From NCBI RefSeq assembly GCF_000014565.1, contig NC_008268.1:4402001-4466000 (forward strand): a DNA stretch of 64,000 nt, given 5' to 3'. The notes under the pieces are model-generated. The model had not been told where the DNA came from. It did not search any database and saw nothing but the letters and a program-made list of their open reading frames with translations. Positions 38,820 through 48,100 of this stretch are shown piece after piece; the first letter of the stretch is position 1, and every line of letters starts with the position of its first letter. Both the position numbers and the translations under genes were made by a program. The stretch is from Rhodococcus jostii RHA1 (lineage in GTDB: Bacteria; Actinomycetota; Actinomycetes; Mycobacteriales; Mycobacteriaceae).

Positions 38820-39785
38820 TCAGTCGAGCGTTTCGTGCGCCGCGGGAACGGAACCCAGGCGGCCGGCCTGGAAGTCCTCGAACGCCTGCAGCACCTCGGC
38901 CTTGGTGTTCATGACGAACGGTCCGGCCATCGCGACCGGCTCGCGGATCGGCTTGCCGCCGAGGAGGAACACCTCGAACGCCTTGGTCCGCGAATCCTGG
39001 GTGTCGGCCGCGGCGATCGTCAGCGTGTCACCGCGGCCGTAGACAGCCGTCTGCCCCATGTGGATCGGACGACGCTCCGAACCGACGAGCCCCTCACCCG
39101 CGAGGACGTAGGCGAGCGCGTTGAACTCGGGGTTCCACGGCAGCGTCAGGCTCGCACCCGGTGCGATCGTCGCGTGGACGAGACTGATCGGCGTGTACGT
39201 GGAACCGGGACCGTGGTGTCCGTCCACGTCACCGGCGATCACGCGAACGAGCGCGCCGCCGTCCGGCGAGGACAGCAGGGCCACCTTCTGGCCGGTGATG
39301 TCCTGGTATCGGGGTGCGGCCATCTTGTTGTCGCGCGGCAGGTTCACCCACAACTGGACGCCGTGGAACAGGCCACCGCTCATCACCAGGTGCTCGGGCG
39401 GGGTCTCGATGTGCAGGATGCCGCCACCCGCGGTCATCCACTGGGTGTCGCCGCCGCCGATGGTCCCGCCGCCGCCGTTGGAATCCTGGTGCTCCATGAT
39501 GCCGTCGATCATGTAGGTGACGGTCTCGAAGCCGCGGTGCGGATGCCACGGTGTGCCCTTGGGTTCACCGGGTGCGTAGTCGACCTCACCCATCTGGTCC
39601 ATGTGGATGAACGGGTCGAGGGCGGGCAGGTCGATGCCCGCGAACGCGCGGCGCACCGGGAAGCCTTCGCCCTCGTATCCGACGGGTGCGGTGGTGAGCG
39701 AGCGGACCGGGCGGTCGACGGCGCCGGGAGCGGGTGCGTCGATACGCGGCAGGGCAAGGATGTTGTCGACCGTCACGGCAGGCAT
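38820..39785 (-). CDS. Pirin-family bicupin
   Basis: A 321-residue protein with the pirin N-terminal cupin: DPFIHMDQMGEVDYAPGEPK, then HPHRGFETVTYMIDGIMEHQ and WMTAGGGILHIETPP, whose His/His/His/Glu set binds iron. The second cupin carries TLPWNPEFNALAYVLAGEG. Bacterial pirins are quercetinase-like dioxygenases or redox-responsive modulators. The promoter has an 18-bp quasi-palindrome (39808-39825) shared with the LLM flavin gene at 58821-59831, suggesting regulation by the same repressor, perhaps in response to quinones or electrophiles. Confidence 0.92.
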   Translation of the reverse strand: MPAVTVDNILALPRIDAPAPGAVDRPVRSLTTAPVGYEGEGFPVRRAFAGIDLPALDPFIHMDQMGEVDYAPGEPKGTPWHPHRGFETVTYMIDGIMEHQDSNGGGGTIGGGDTQWMTAGGGILHIETPPEHLVMSGGLFHGVQLWVNLPRDNKMAAPRYQDITGQKVALLSSPDGGALVRVIAGDVDGHHGPGSTYTPISLVHATIAPGASLTLPWNPEFNALAYVLAGEGLVGSERRPIHMGQTAVYGRGDTLTIAAADTQDSRTKAFEVFLLGGKPIREPVAMAGPFVMNTKAEVLQAFEDFQAGRLGSVPAAHETLD

Positions 39786-39807
39786 GGGGTGTCTCCTCGT
39801 ACTCAGG

Positions 39808-39825
39808 TAATTGATTGTTCAACTA
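39808..39825. promoter_or_regulatory. 18-bp operator-like palindrome upstream of pirin, shared with LLM gene
   Basis: On the minus strand TAGTTGAACAATCAATTA, 22 bp before the pirin start. The site upstream of the LLM oxidoreductase (59851-59868) reads TAGTTGAATCATCAATTA, 16 of 18 identical with both arms conserved and only the centre different. Size and symmetry suit a MarR- or HxlR-type dimer; the regulator is not in this window. Confidence 0.65.
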
Positions 39826-39870
39826 CTTCATGGTGTGTAACACCGGCTGCGTCCAGGTATTCCCCAGGCA

Positions 39871-39939
39871 GCGGCTCCGCCGCCCGTGCGCGGTTGACGA
39901 GTGCAGAGACTCGTTAACCGCGCACGGGCGCGAAGCGCC
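39871..39939. repeat. Long palindromic repeat A3 next to the IS110 element
   Basis: GCGGCTCCGCCGCC leads into arms of 21 bp at 39882-39902 and 39909-39929 (loop GCAGAG, one mismatch), then GCGAAGCGCC. Same family as A1 and A2. It stands alone without an AbiEi gene, directly before the presumed left end of the IS110 element. Confidence 0.85.
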
Positions 39940-39944
39940 TACTA

Positions 39945-40256
39945 CTAGACGATATGGAGTGACGCACGACTTGTCGTGAGCTCGCTCCCGTTGCGGCGGG
40001 ACGTCCCCTCGGTCCGATGAAAGGGTGCGCCCGGCGCGGGGGACGATCTCAACGTCGTTCATGCTCGCTGCGCTGCGCGTGCTCCACGTTGACATCGCCG
40101 GCCTGCGCCGGGCGGGTCAGCAGTAACCGAGGGACGCCCCCCCGAAAGGAGCCGGTAGAGCGCTCTTGCGGGCCGAGGCCTCACGCACAAGATTCGTGGG
40201 TTACCGAGCAGACGAACCTGCCTGCCCGGCCTATCCGACAATTGTGGGAGGCCCCG
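39945..40256 (+). ncRNA. Candidate IS110 bridge RNA region
   Basis: IS110-family elements transcribe a structured bridge RNA from the non-coding end next to the recombinase, which programs donor and target choice. Here the 5' non-coding segment contains complementary CGTCCCC (about 39998-40005) and GGGGACG (about 40040-40047), and CGCCGGC/GCCGGGCG near 40098-40115, giving two or more strong hairpins. It also carries an imperfect 17-bp repeat of the transposase start (TTACCGAGCAGACGAAC at 40201, TTACCGAGCGTACGAGC at 40261). RNA ends and guide loops cannot be assigned by eye. Confidence 0.4.
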
Positions 40257-41348
40257 GTGTTTACCGAGCGTACGAGCATTGGACTGGACGTGCACGCACG
40301 TTCGGTCGCGGCAGCGGCCATCGACAGTCTCACCGGTCAGGTGGTCCAGGGACGATTGACCCCGTCCTATGAGCACATCCGATCCTGGATATCGAGCCTG
40401 CCGGGGCCGGTAGCAGTTGCGTACGAGGCCGGCCCGACCGGTTTCGGACTGCATCGGGATCTGGCCGCCGCCGGCGTCCGGTGTGAGGTTGTCGCGCCGT
40501 CCAAGCTGCAGAAACCATCCGGGGACCGGGTCAAGACCGACGCCCGCGACGCTCTGCACCTGGCCCGGTTGCTGCGCCTGGACGAGGTCACCTCGGTAGC
40601 GATCCCCAGCGTCGATCAGGAAGCGGCCCGGGATCTGGTGCGGGCCCGGGAGGATTGCCGCGGGGATCTGATGCGGGCGCGTCACCGCCTGTCGAAGCTG
40701 CTGCTTCGGCACGGCATCGTCTACTACGGCGGCCGAGCATGGACCGGAGCGCATGACCGGTGGTTGCGCACCGAAGCGGCGCCGCAGTTGATCTTGCCTG
40801 CGACACGGATGGCGTTCGACGCCGACTACGACCATGTGCTCACGATGCAGGCCCGACGTCGGCGACTCGATGCCGCGATCGAGGAGATGGCCGCGGCGAG
40901 TGAGTTCACCCCGATTGTCCGCCGGATGTGTTGCCTGCGCGGGGTCAGCACCTTGACCGGTTTCGCGTTGGCGGTGGAAATCGGTGACTGGAATCGGTTC
41001 ACCGGCAACACCATCGGCTCATTCGTCGGATTGGTGCCCTCGGAGTACTCGTCCGGTTCGTCCCGGGTGCAGGGATCGATCACCAAGACCGGCAACACCC
41101 ACGCCCGACGGCTCTTGGTGGAAGCTGCCTGGCATCACCGGCCGCGCTATCACATCGGGGCAGTGATGCGGTCCCGGTGGGAGCAGGCACCGGCCGCGGC
41201 CCGCACCCGAGGCGACGACGGCAACCGTCGCCTGCACCAGAGGTGGGTGGGGTTTCTCGAACGCAGCAAACGACCCGTGACAGCGAACGTGGCCATTGCG
41301 CGGGAACTGGCGGGCTGGTGCTGGTCTCTGGCGGTGATGGACTGCTGA
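40257..41348 (+). CDS. IS110-family DEDD transposase (bridge-RNA recombinase)
   Basis: A 363-residue recombinase. The RuvC-like DEDD residues are Asp11 (SIGLDVHARS), Glu57 (AVAYEAGPTGFGLHRDL), Asp95 and Asp98 (VKTDARDALHLARLL). The C-terminal Tnp domain starts MCCLRGVSTLTGFALAVEIG and contains the serine-rich PSEYSSGSSRVQGSITKTGN followed by HARRLLVEAAWHHRP, where the catalytic Ser lies. GTG 40257 is used to place the first motif at the usual distance; the frame stays open to 40017, so an upstream start is possible. It moves the element by RNA-guided recombination. No truncation or frameshift. Confidence 0.9.
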   Translation: MFTERTSIGLDVHARSVAAAAIDSLTGQVVQGRLTPSYEHIRSWISSLPGPVAVAYEAGPTGFGLHRDLAAAGVRCEVVAPSKLQKPSGDRVKTDARDALHLARLLRLDEVTSVAIPSVDQEAARDLVRAREDCRGDLMRARHRLSKLLLRHGIVYYGGRAWTGAHDRWLRTEAAPQLILPATRMAFDADYDHVLTMQARRRRLDAAIEEMAAASEFTPIVRRMCCLRGVSTLTGFALAVEIGDWNRFTGNTIGSFVGLVPSEYSSGSSRVQGSITKTGNTHARRLLVEAAWHHRPRYHIGAVMRSRWEQAPAAARTRGDDGNRRLHQRWVGFLERSKRPVTANVAIARELAGWCWSLAVMDC

Positions 41349-41638
41349 CGGTCAACCCCCTGATCTGCTTCGCCGACGACCTCCAGCGGTGACGGCGCGT
41401 GGATCGACCCGCGACACAACTATGAGCAGGCCGTCGAGGCCGACGCTCGACCCTAGACACGCGGATGCGATCCAGCCGAAAAACCGTCCTGCGGTACCCA
41501 ACCCGCGTATATCAGTCTGACCGCGCGTCGCATATCGACACGCTCACCACTGGGACCTGTCGATGAAGTGCAGAGGCGCCTCCAGGGTCGCTCCCCGGAG
41601 GCGCCTCACTCTGCCCTCTTGACAGACTCCTCTACATA
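41349..41638. other. Region between transposase and DUF732 gene
   Basis: 290 bp holding the undefined right end of the IS110 element and, at 41573-41607, a terminator hairpin. No plausible coding frame. Confidence 0.5.
41573..41607. terminator. Terminator hairpin between IS110 and DUF732 gene
   Basis: Perfect 11-bp arms GAGGCGCCTCC (41573-41583) and GGAGGCGCCTC (41597-41607); the 13-nt loop AGGGTCGCTCCCC can pair further. It lies 32 bp after the DUF732 gene end (minus strand). Confidence 0.85.
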
Positions 41639-42049
41639 TCAGTTGAGGACGTTCTCGTGATCGGGGCAGTACCGCGTGATCGCACCGATGATGTACGGGT
41701 AGACGCCGTCGTTGGTGAGCATCGGCGTCCACTCCTCACGCACCTGATCGAGGGGCTTGCCCGCGTCGAGGGCGGTGCAGATCTCCCCGGCCTGATGGAC
41801 CGCCAGGTCGTCGTCGGTGACGGTCTGATTGTTCGCGCGCAGGTAGGCCAGGTAATCGGCGGCCGTCTGCGGGTCGTCGGCGACCGAGAACACGCGGCTG
41901 CCAGGGGCGGTGGCGGCGGTCGTCCTCGCCGCCACGGAAGCCGAGGCGGACGTCGTCTCGGAGGCGGCGGTGTCGCTGTCGCCACCGCAGGCGGTGAGGA
42001 TTGCCGCGGAGCAGACGGTGAGGGCGGTCAGAGCAAGGGTGCGGCGCAT
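41639..42049 (-). CDS. DUF732-domain secreted lipoprotein
   Basis: A 136-residue exported protein. The signal MRRTLALTALTVCSAAILTA ends in the lipobox LTACGGD, then a Ser/Thr/Ala linker, and from about residue 55 the DUF732 domain (VADDPQTAADYLAYLRANNQ, HQAGEICTALDAG, VYPYIIGAITRYCPDHENVL) with its two conserved cysteines. DUF732 proteins are common mycobacterial-type secreted proteins without a known function. It is downstream of the polyketide synthase on the same strand, 94 bp from its stop, with no sign of coupling. Confidence 0.85.
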   Translation of the reverse strand: MRRTLALTALTVCSAAILTACGGDSDTAASETTSASASVAARTTAATAPGSRVFSVADDPQTAADYLAYLRANNQTVTDDDLAVHQAGEICTALDAGKPLDQVREEWTPMLTNDGVYPYIIGAITRYCPDHENVLN

Positions 42050-42143
42050 GGGGCGTGTGATTCCTTTCGAGGCCTGTGACGGCGACGATCGTATCGCCTG
42101 CGGGGCCGGTGTTCCCGGCGGCGATCACCCGCACTGTTTCGGG

Positions 42144-45100
42144 TCAGAGTCCGCGATCGATGAGATCGAGGATCTCCTCACTCGTCGCGGCGTGAATCTT
42201 GTCGACCGCGGCCGCATGCGCATCGTCGGACGTGCCGACCTCGGCCAACAGGCTTCCTAGACGCTGTGCGATGGCGGACCGCGCCTCGCTGTCCTCGCCG
42301 AGTTCGGCGATGGTCGCACGAAGCCGGTCGACGTCGGCCAGAGCGACGGACATCGGGTCCGGGACGAGTTCGGAGCGCAGGAACTCGGCGACGGCACGCG
42401 GACTCGGGTGGTCGAACACCATGGTCGGCGGCAACCGCAGACCCGTGGCGGCGCCGAGATGATTGCGGAGCGCAACGGCCGCCAGCGAATCGAAGCCGAG
42501 TTCCTTGAACGCCTGGTCGGGGTCCACCGAGTCCGACGCGTCGTAGCCGAGCACCGTGGCCGCCCCGCCGCGCACCAGATCGAGCATCAGGTGCCGCTGT
42601 TCGGGGATCGACCGGTCGGCGAGGCGCTGCGCCCAATCCGACGGCCCGGACCCGCTCGCTCCGGTCACGACCGCGTCCGACCCCGCGGCGTGCGGGCGCG
42701 ATTCCCGGATCAGGCCGCGCAGCGGGGCGGGAACGTACGGTGCGGCCGAACCGGAGTGGTCGAACCGTGCGGCCGCGACCGTGGGTGCACCGGCGGCCAG
42801 CGCGCTGTCGAGGAGGGCCAGGCCGTCGGCCGCGGGCATGGGAATCATTCCGCTGAGGCGGGCGCGGGCGAGGTCGATCGCGCCGAGGTTGTCGGTCATG
42901 GCGCTCGGTGTCGCCCACATGCCCCACGCGATCGAGAGCCCGGGCAGCCCGAGGGCGTGGCGGTGATGGGCGAGGGCGTCGAGGAACATGTTCGCGGCCG
43001 CGTAGTTCGCCTGCCCGGGGGCCCCGAGGATGCCGGCGAGCGACGAGAACATGACGAACGCACGCACGTCGCTGTTCGCGGTCAGCAGGTGCAGGTTCCA
43101 GGCCGCGTCGACCTTCGGGCGTAGGACCGCGTCGAGCCGCTCGGGGGTGAGTGACGCGAGGGTGCCGTCGTCGATCACGCCGGCTGCGTGGATCACCGCC
43201 GTGAGTGGGTGTTCGGACGGTACCCCGGCCAGCAGCGCGGCGACCGCCGACGCGTCCGACATATCGCAGGCAACGATGCTCACCTCGGCGCCCAGACCGC
43301 TCAGTTCGCTGCGCAGCCGGTCGCTGCCCTCGGCGTCGGGTCCGCGCCGGCTGGTCAGCAGCACGTGCCGTGCTCCGTGCTCGGTCACGAGGTGCCGGGC
43401 TACGAGAGATCCCACCGTGCCGGTGCCGCCGGTGACGAGGACGGTGCCGCCCGGATCGAACGGTGTCGGTTCGTCGACGGCGGGCATGCGCCGCAACCGC
43501 GGTGCGCGCAAGGTGCCGTTCCGGACCGCCAATTGCGGTTCCCCGCTCGCCAGCGCCGACGTGACCGCGGTCTCGGCGTCGGATTCGTCGTCGAGGTCGA
43601 TCAGCACGAACCGGTCCGGGTTCTCGTTCTGTGCGGAGCCGACGAGACCCCACACGGCCGCGGCCGCGAGGTCGGGACGGGTGTCGTGGTCCTGCCCGTC
43701 GTCGGTGACCATGGCGTTGCGCGTCACGATCACGAGCGGGCTGTCGGCGACGGCCTCGTCGTCGAGCCACTCCTGGAGCAGCCGCAGTACCCGAGCGCAC
43801 AGGTCGTGGGCCGCGTCCGGACCGTGGTCGCCCTCGGTTGCACAGCCGACCAGCACCGTCCACGGACGCAGATCGTCGTCGTCCGGCCGGGACTGCATCG
43901 CGGTCCGCAACGTCTCGAGGTCGGGGTAACCCGGGAACGTCGAACCGACACCCGGGTCGCCGAACCCCTCGGCGTCGAGGACGACCGCCGGTCCGAGGGG
44001 CCGTTCGGACGAGGCCACCTCCACCGGGATCCAGGCCGCCCGGTGCAGTCGCAGGGACGGCGACCGGCCTGCGTCCTGCCCGTCGACCGCCCTCTGCGCC
44101 ACCCGCAGCGCATCGACGGTCAGCACCGGCTCACCCGCGGGGTCGACGGCGGCAACGCGGTACCGCCCGTCCGGGCCGGGGGTGAACCGGGCGGTCATCG
44201 CCTCCGCGCCGACGGTGTGCAGACGGATCCCCGACCAGGTCACCGGCCAGCCGTCCCACCCGAGGAGGGGCTCGATCGCCGCCTGCAGCAGTTCCGGATG
44301 AATGCCGAATCCAGTCGTGTCGGTGCCGTCGTCGAGACGCACCTCGGTCTCGGTGTCGCCCGGGTCCTGCTGCGGCACAGCGGCGACGGGGCCGACGACG
44401 TCGTCGATCGTCGCCGAAGCGTTCCGAACCCAGCTGTCCGGGCCGTCGAGGTCACCCGACTTCGACGAGATCGTGACGGTGCGAGCGCCGTCGGTGCCGG
44501 GCGGCGACACCAGTACTCGAATCGAGGCCAGTCCCGACGGCGGGAGGACGAGCGGATGGTCCAGCGTCAGTTCGTCGATGTGGTCGAGACCGACGTGGTG
44601 GGCCGCGTGCAGGGCGAGTTCGACCGGCACCGCCGGCAGCAGCGTCTTCGCTGCGCCGGCCGCCGGCTGGTCGCCGTCGTCGATCGTCGGTGGCACGAGC
44701 CATGGATCCCGGTGCAGCGACAGCTGTCCGGTGAACAGGGTCGCGTCGTCGTCGAGGGTCACCGCGGCACCGAGCAGCGGATGGTCGGCCGGGGTCAGAC
44801 CCAGCTCGGTCGGATCGCCGGTGTGGCGGGTGGCCGCCGTCGGCCAGTAGGAACGGCGCTGGAATGCATAGGTGGGCAAGGCCACGCGGCGGCGACCGGG
44901 CAGTACCCGATCCCAGTCGATCGTTGCGCCCTGCACGTAGGCGGCGGCGACCGCCTCGATGATCCCGTGTGTTTCGTCTCCGCGCCCGGGCAGCGTGGCG
45001 ATCGTGTTCGGGACGACCTCGGCGGCCAGTGCCGCCAGCGCCGCGCCCGGGCCGACTTCGACGAGGCGGGTGACGCCGAGTTCGTCGAGGGCGCAGACGC

Positions 45101-48100
45101 CGTCGTGGAAACGCACCGCGTGCCGGATGTGCCGGGTCCAGTACTCCGGGGACATGAGGTCGTCGGCGGTGGCGACGCGTCCGGTGACATTGGAGACGAC
45201 CGGAATCTTCGGCGGCTGCGCCGTCAGCCTCGCCACCACGGCGGCGAACTGGTCGAGGATGGGGTCCATCAGGGTCGAATGGAAGGCCCGCTCGACCCGC
45301 AGGCTCGTGGTCTTCAGTCCGGCGGCGGACAGTTCGGACGCGACGGCGTGCACGTCGCGTTCGCTGCCGGCGAGGACGACGGATTCGGCGCCGTTGACGG
45401 CCGCGAGATCGACGCGGCCGTCGATCCGCGGCAGGATGTCCTCCTCGCGTGCCCGTACGGCGATCATCAGCCCCGGTTTGGTCGACTGCATCAACCGTCC
45501 ACGGTCACCCACCAGGGCGGCGGCATCGGGCAGGCTGAACACCCCCGCGACGTGGGCCGCGGTGATCTCGCCGATCGAATGGCCGATCAGGTAGTCGGGG
45601 GTGATGCCCCAGTCCCGCAGCAGCCGATAGAGCGCGACCTCGACGGCGAACAGTGCCGGCTGGGTGTACTCGGTGCTGTCGAGCGTCGCGCCGCCACCGT
45701 CGGACTCGTCCCAGATGACCTGCCGTACCGGGGTTTCCACGTGTTCGTCGAGTGCGGAGCAGACCTCGTCCAGTGCCCGTGCGAACACCGGGTAGGCCTC
45801 GTAGAGGCCGCGGCCCATCCCGATGCGTTGCGCACCCTGGCCGGTGAACATGAAGGCCGTCTTGCCGCGGGCGCTCGTCCCGGTGACGACGTTGCCGCCG
45901 GGGCGCCCCGTGACGATGCGGGCGAGGCCGTCGCGCAGGTCGGCGAATGTTCCTCCGATCACCGCGGCGCGGTGGGTGAAACCGGATCGGGTGGTGGCCA
46001 GCGAGTAGGCGAGGTCGGCCGGATCCGGGAGTTCGGACTCGTCCGTGTCGAGGAACTCCGCCAGCCGGGTGGCCTGCGCCCGCAGCGCGTCCCCGGTCTT
46101 TCCGGAGATCACCCAGACCAGCGGCGACGTCGACGGAGAGACCTCCGGCGCCGCGTCCTCCGGCGGTTGTTCGAGGATCATGTGCGAGTTGGTGCCGCTG
46201 ATACCGAACGACGAGACGGCCGCCCGCCGGGGCCGTCCGGTCTCCGGCCAGGCAACCGATTCGGCGAGCAGTGAGACCTCGCCCGCGGTCCAGTCGACGT
46301 GCCGGGTGGGGACGTCGCCGTGCAGGCTCGGGGGCAGGATCCCGTGCCGCATCGCCATCACCATCTTGATCACGCCTGCGACGCCCGCCGCCGCCTGGGA
46401 GTGGCCGATGTTCGACTTGACGGAACCGAGCCACAGCGGCCGGCCGTCCCGGCCCTGCCCGTACGCCGCCAGCAGTGCCTGCGCCTCGATCGGGTCGCCG
46501 AGCGTGGTGCCGGTGCCGTGCGCCTCCACGGCGTCGATGTCTGTGGGGCCGAGCGAGGCGTCGGCCAGCGCCTGGCGGATGACCCGTTCCTGGGACGGCC
46601 CGTTCGGGGCGGTCAGTCCGTTGGAGGCCCCGTCCTGGTTGACCGCCGATCCACGGATGATCGCCAGCACCCGGTGGCCGTTGCGCCGGGCGTCGCTTAG
46701 CCGCTCCAGCACCACCATTCCCGCGCCCTCGCTGAGCCCGGTGCCGTCGGCCCGGTCGGAGAACGGCTTGCAGCGTCCGTCCGAGGCGAGGCCTCGCTGG
46801 CGGCTGAACTCGATCAGCACACCGGGTGTGGCCATCACCGTCGCCCCGCCGGCCAGCGCCAGCGCGCATTCCCCGTCGCGGAGAGCCCGCGCCGCCAGAT
46901 GCATGGCCACCAGCGACGACGAGCAGGCCGTGTCCACGGTGACCGCGGGACCGGTGAAGCCGAGGGAGTAGGAGATTCGGCCGGACGCCACACTGTTACT
47001 CGTCCCGGTCATCAGATAGCCCTCGGCGTCGACGTTGCGCTGAGTCATCAGGTGGAAGCCGTAGTCGCCGCCCATCAGCCCGACGTACACGCCGGTGTCG
47101 GTGAGGCCGGGCGCGGTCGGCCGGATTCCGGCCTGTTCCAAGGCTTCCCAGGCGCTCTCGAGGAGCAGCCGGTGCTGCGGGTCCATCGCGATCGCCTCGC
47201 GCGGGCTGATCCCGAAGAAGGCGGCATCGAATTCGTCTGCGTCGTAGAGGAACCCGCCCTCCTTCATGTACGTGGTGCCGGCCCGGTTCGGGTCGGGGTC
47301 GTACACCTCGTCGAGATTCCAGCCCCGGTTGTGGGGGTACGCGCCCACGGCGTTGCGGCCGTCGTGGACGAGCCGCCACAGGTCCTCCGGGCAGTACACC
47401 TTGCCCGGGTAACGGCAGGCCATTCCCACGATCACGATCGGGTCGTCGTCCCTGCGGGCACGTGTCGGTCCGGCCGGCTGCGGAGCCGCATCGTCCCCGA
47501 GCAGGCGCGCCACCAGCTCCTGGGTCAGCGCGTCCGCGGTGGGGTGGTCGAACACCACCGTCGCGGCCAGTCGCACGCCGGTGGCGGTCGCCAGCTGATT
47601 GCGCAGTTGCACGGCGGTCAGCGAGTCGAAACCGAGTTGTTTGAAGGCACGTTCCGGGTCGATCGCCTCCTTGCCTTCGTGACCCAGCACAGCCGCCACG
47701 TGGGTGGTGACGATGTCGAGCACCCGGTTGTGCCGCTCCCCGGGATCCAGCGCCCGCAACTCCTCGGCCAGGCCGGTCGGGGAATCGGCCGCCGCGGCAC
47801 GGCGACGACGGACGCCGAGCACCCGGCGCAGGATCGGCGGCAGCGACTCGCCCTCGGATCGAGAGGCCCTCGTCGAGAGCCGTATCGGCACGATCAACGG
47901 ACGGTTCACGGCGAGAGCAGCGTCGAACAGGGCCAGACCCGACTCCGGGCTGATGGTGTCGATGCCGCTGCGCTGCAACCGATCGAGGTCGGCCGCATTC
48001 AGATGGGACGTCATGCCGCTGGGCCGGTCCCACAGTCCCCAGGCCATCGACGTCGCGGGCAGCCCGCGGGCACGGCGGTGCTGCGCGAGTGCGTCGAGGA

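Larger units (their letters stand above)
39940..41400 (+). mobile_element. IS110-family insertion sequence (ends approximate)
   Basis: A DEDD-type IS110 transposase gene (40257-41348) is preceded by about 310 bp of structured non-coding DNA that abuts palindrome A3. IS110 elements lack terminal inverted repeats and make no long target duplications, so exact ends cannot be read. I set the left end after A3 and the right end loosely after the transposase stop. The transposase is intact, so it may be active. Insertion beside a palindromic repeat is typical of IS110/IS1111 elements. Confidence 0.65.

Noticed and set aside
40198..40280. Imperfect repeat TTACCGAGC before the transposase as a target duplication of IS110
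   Set aside because: Both copies lie on the same side of the gene; IS110 elements do not create long target duplications.
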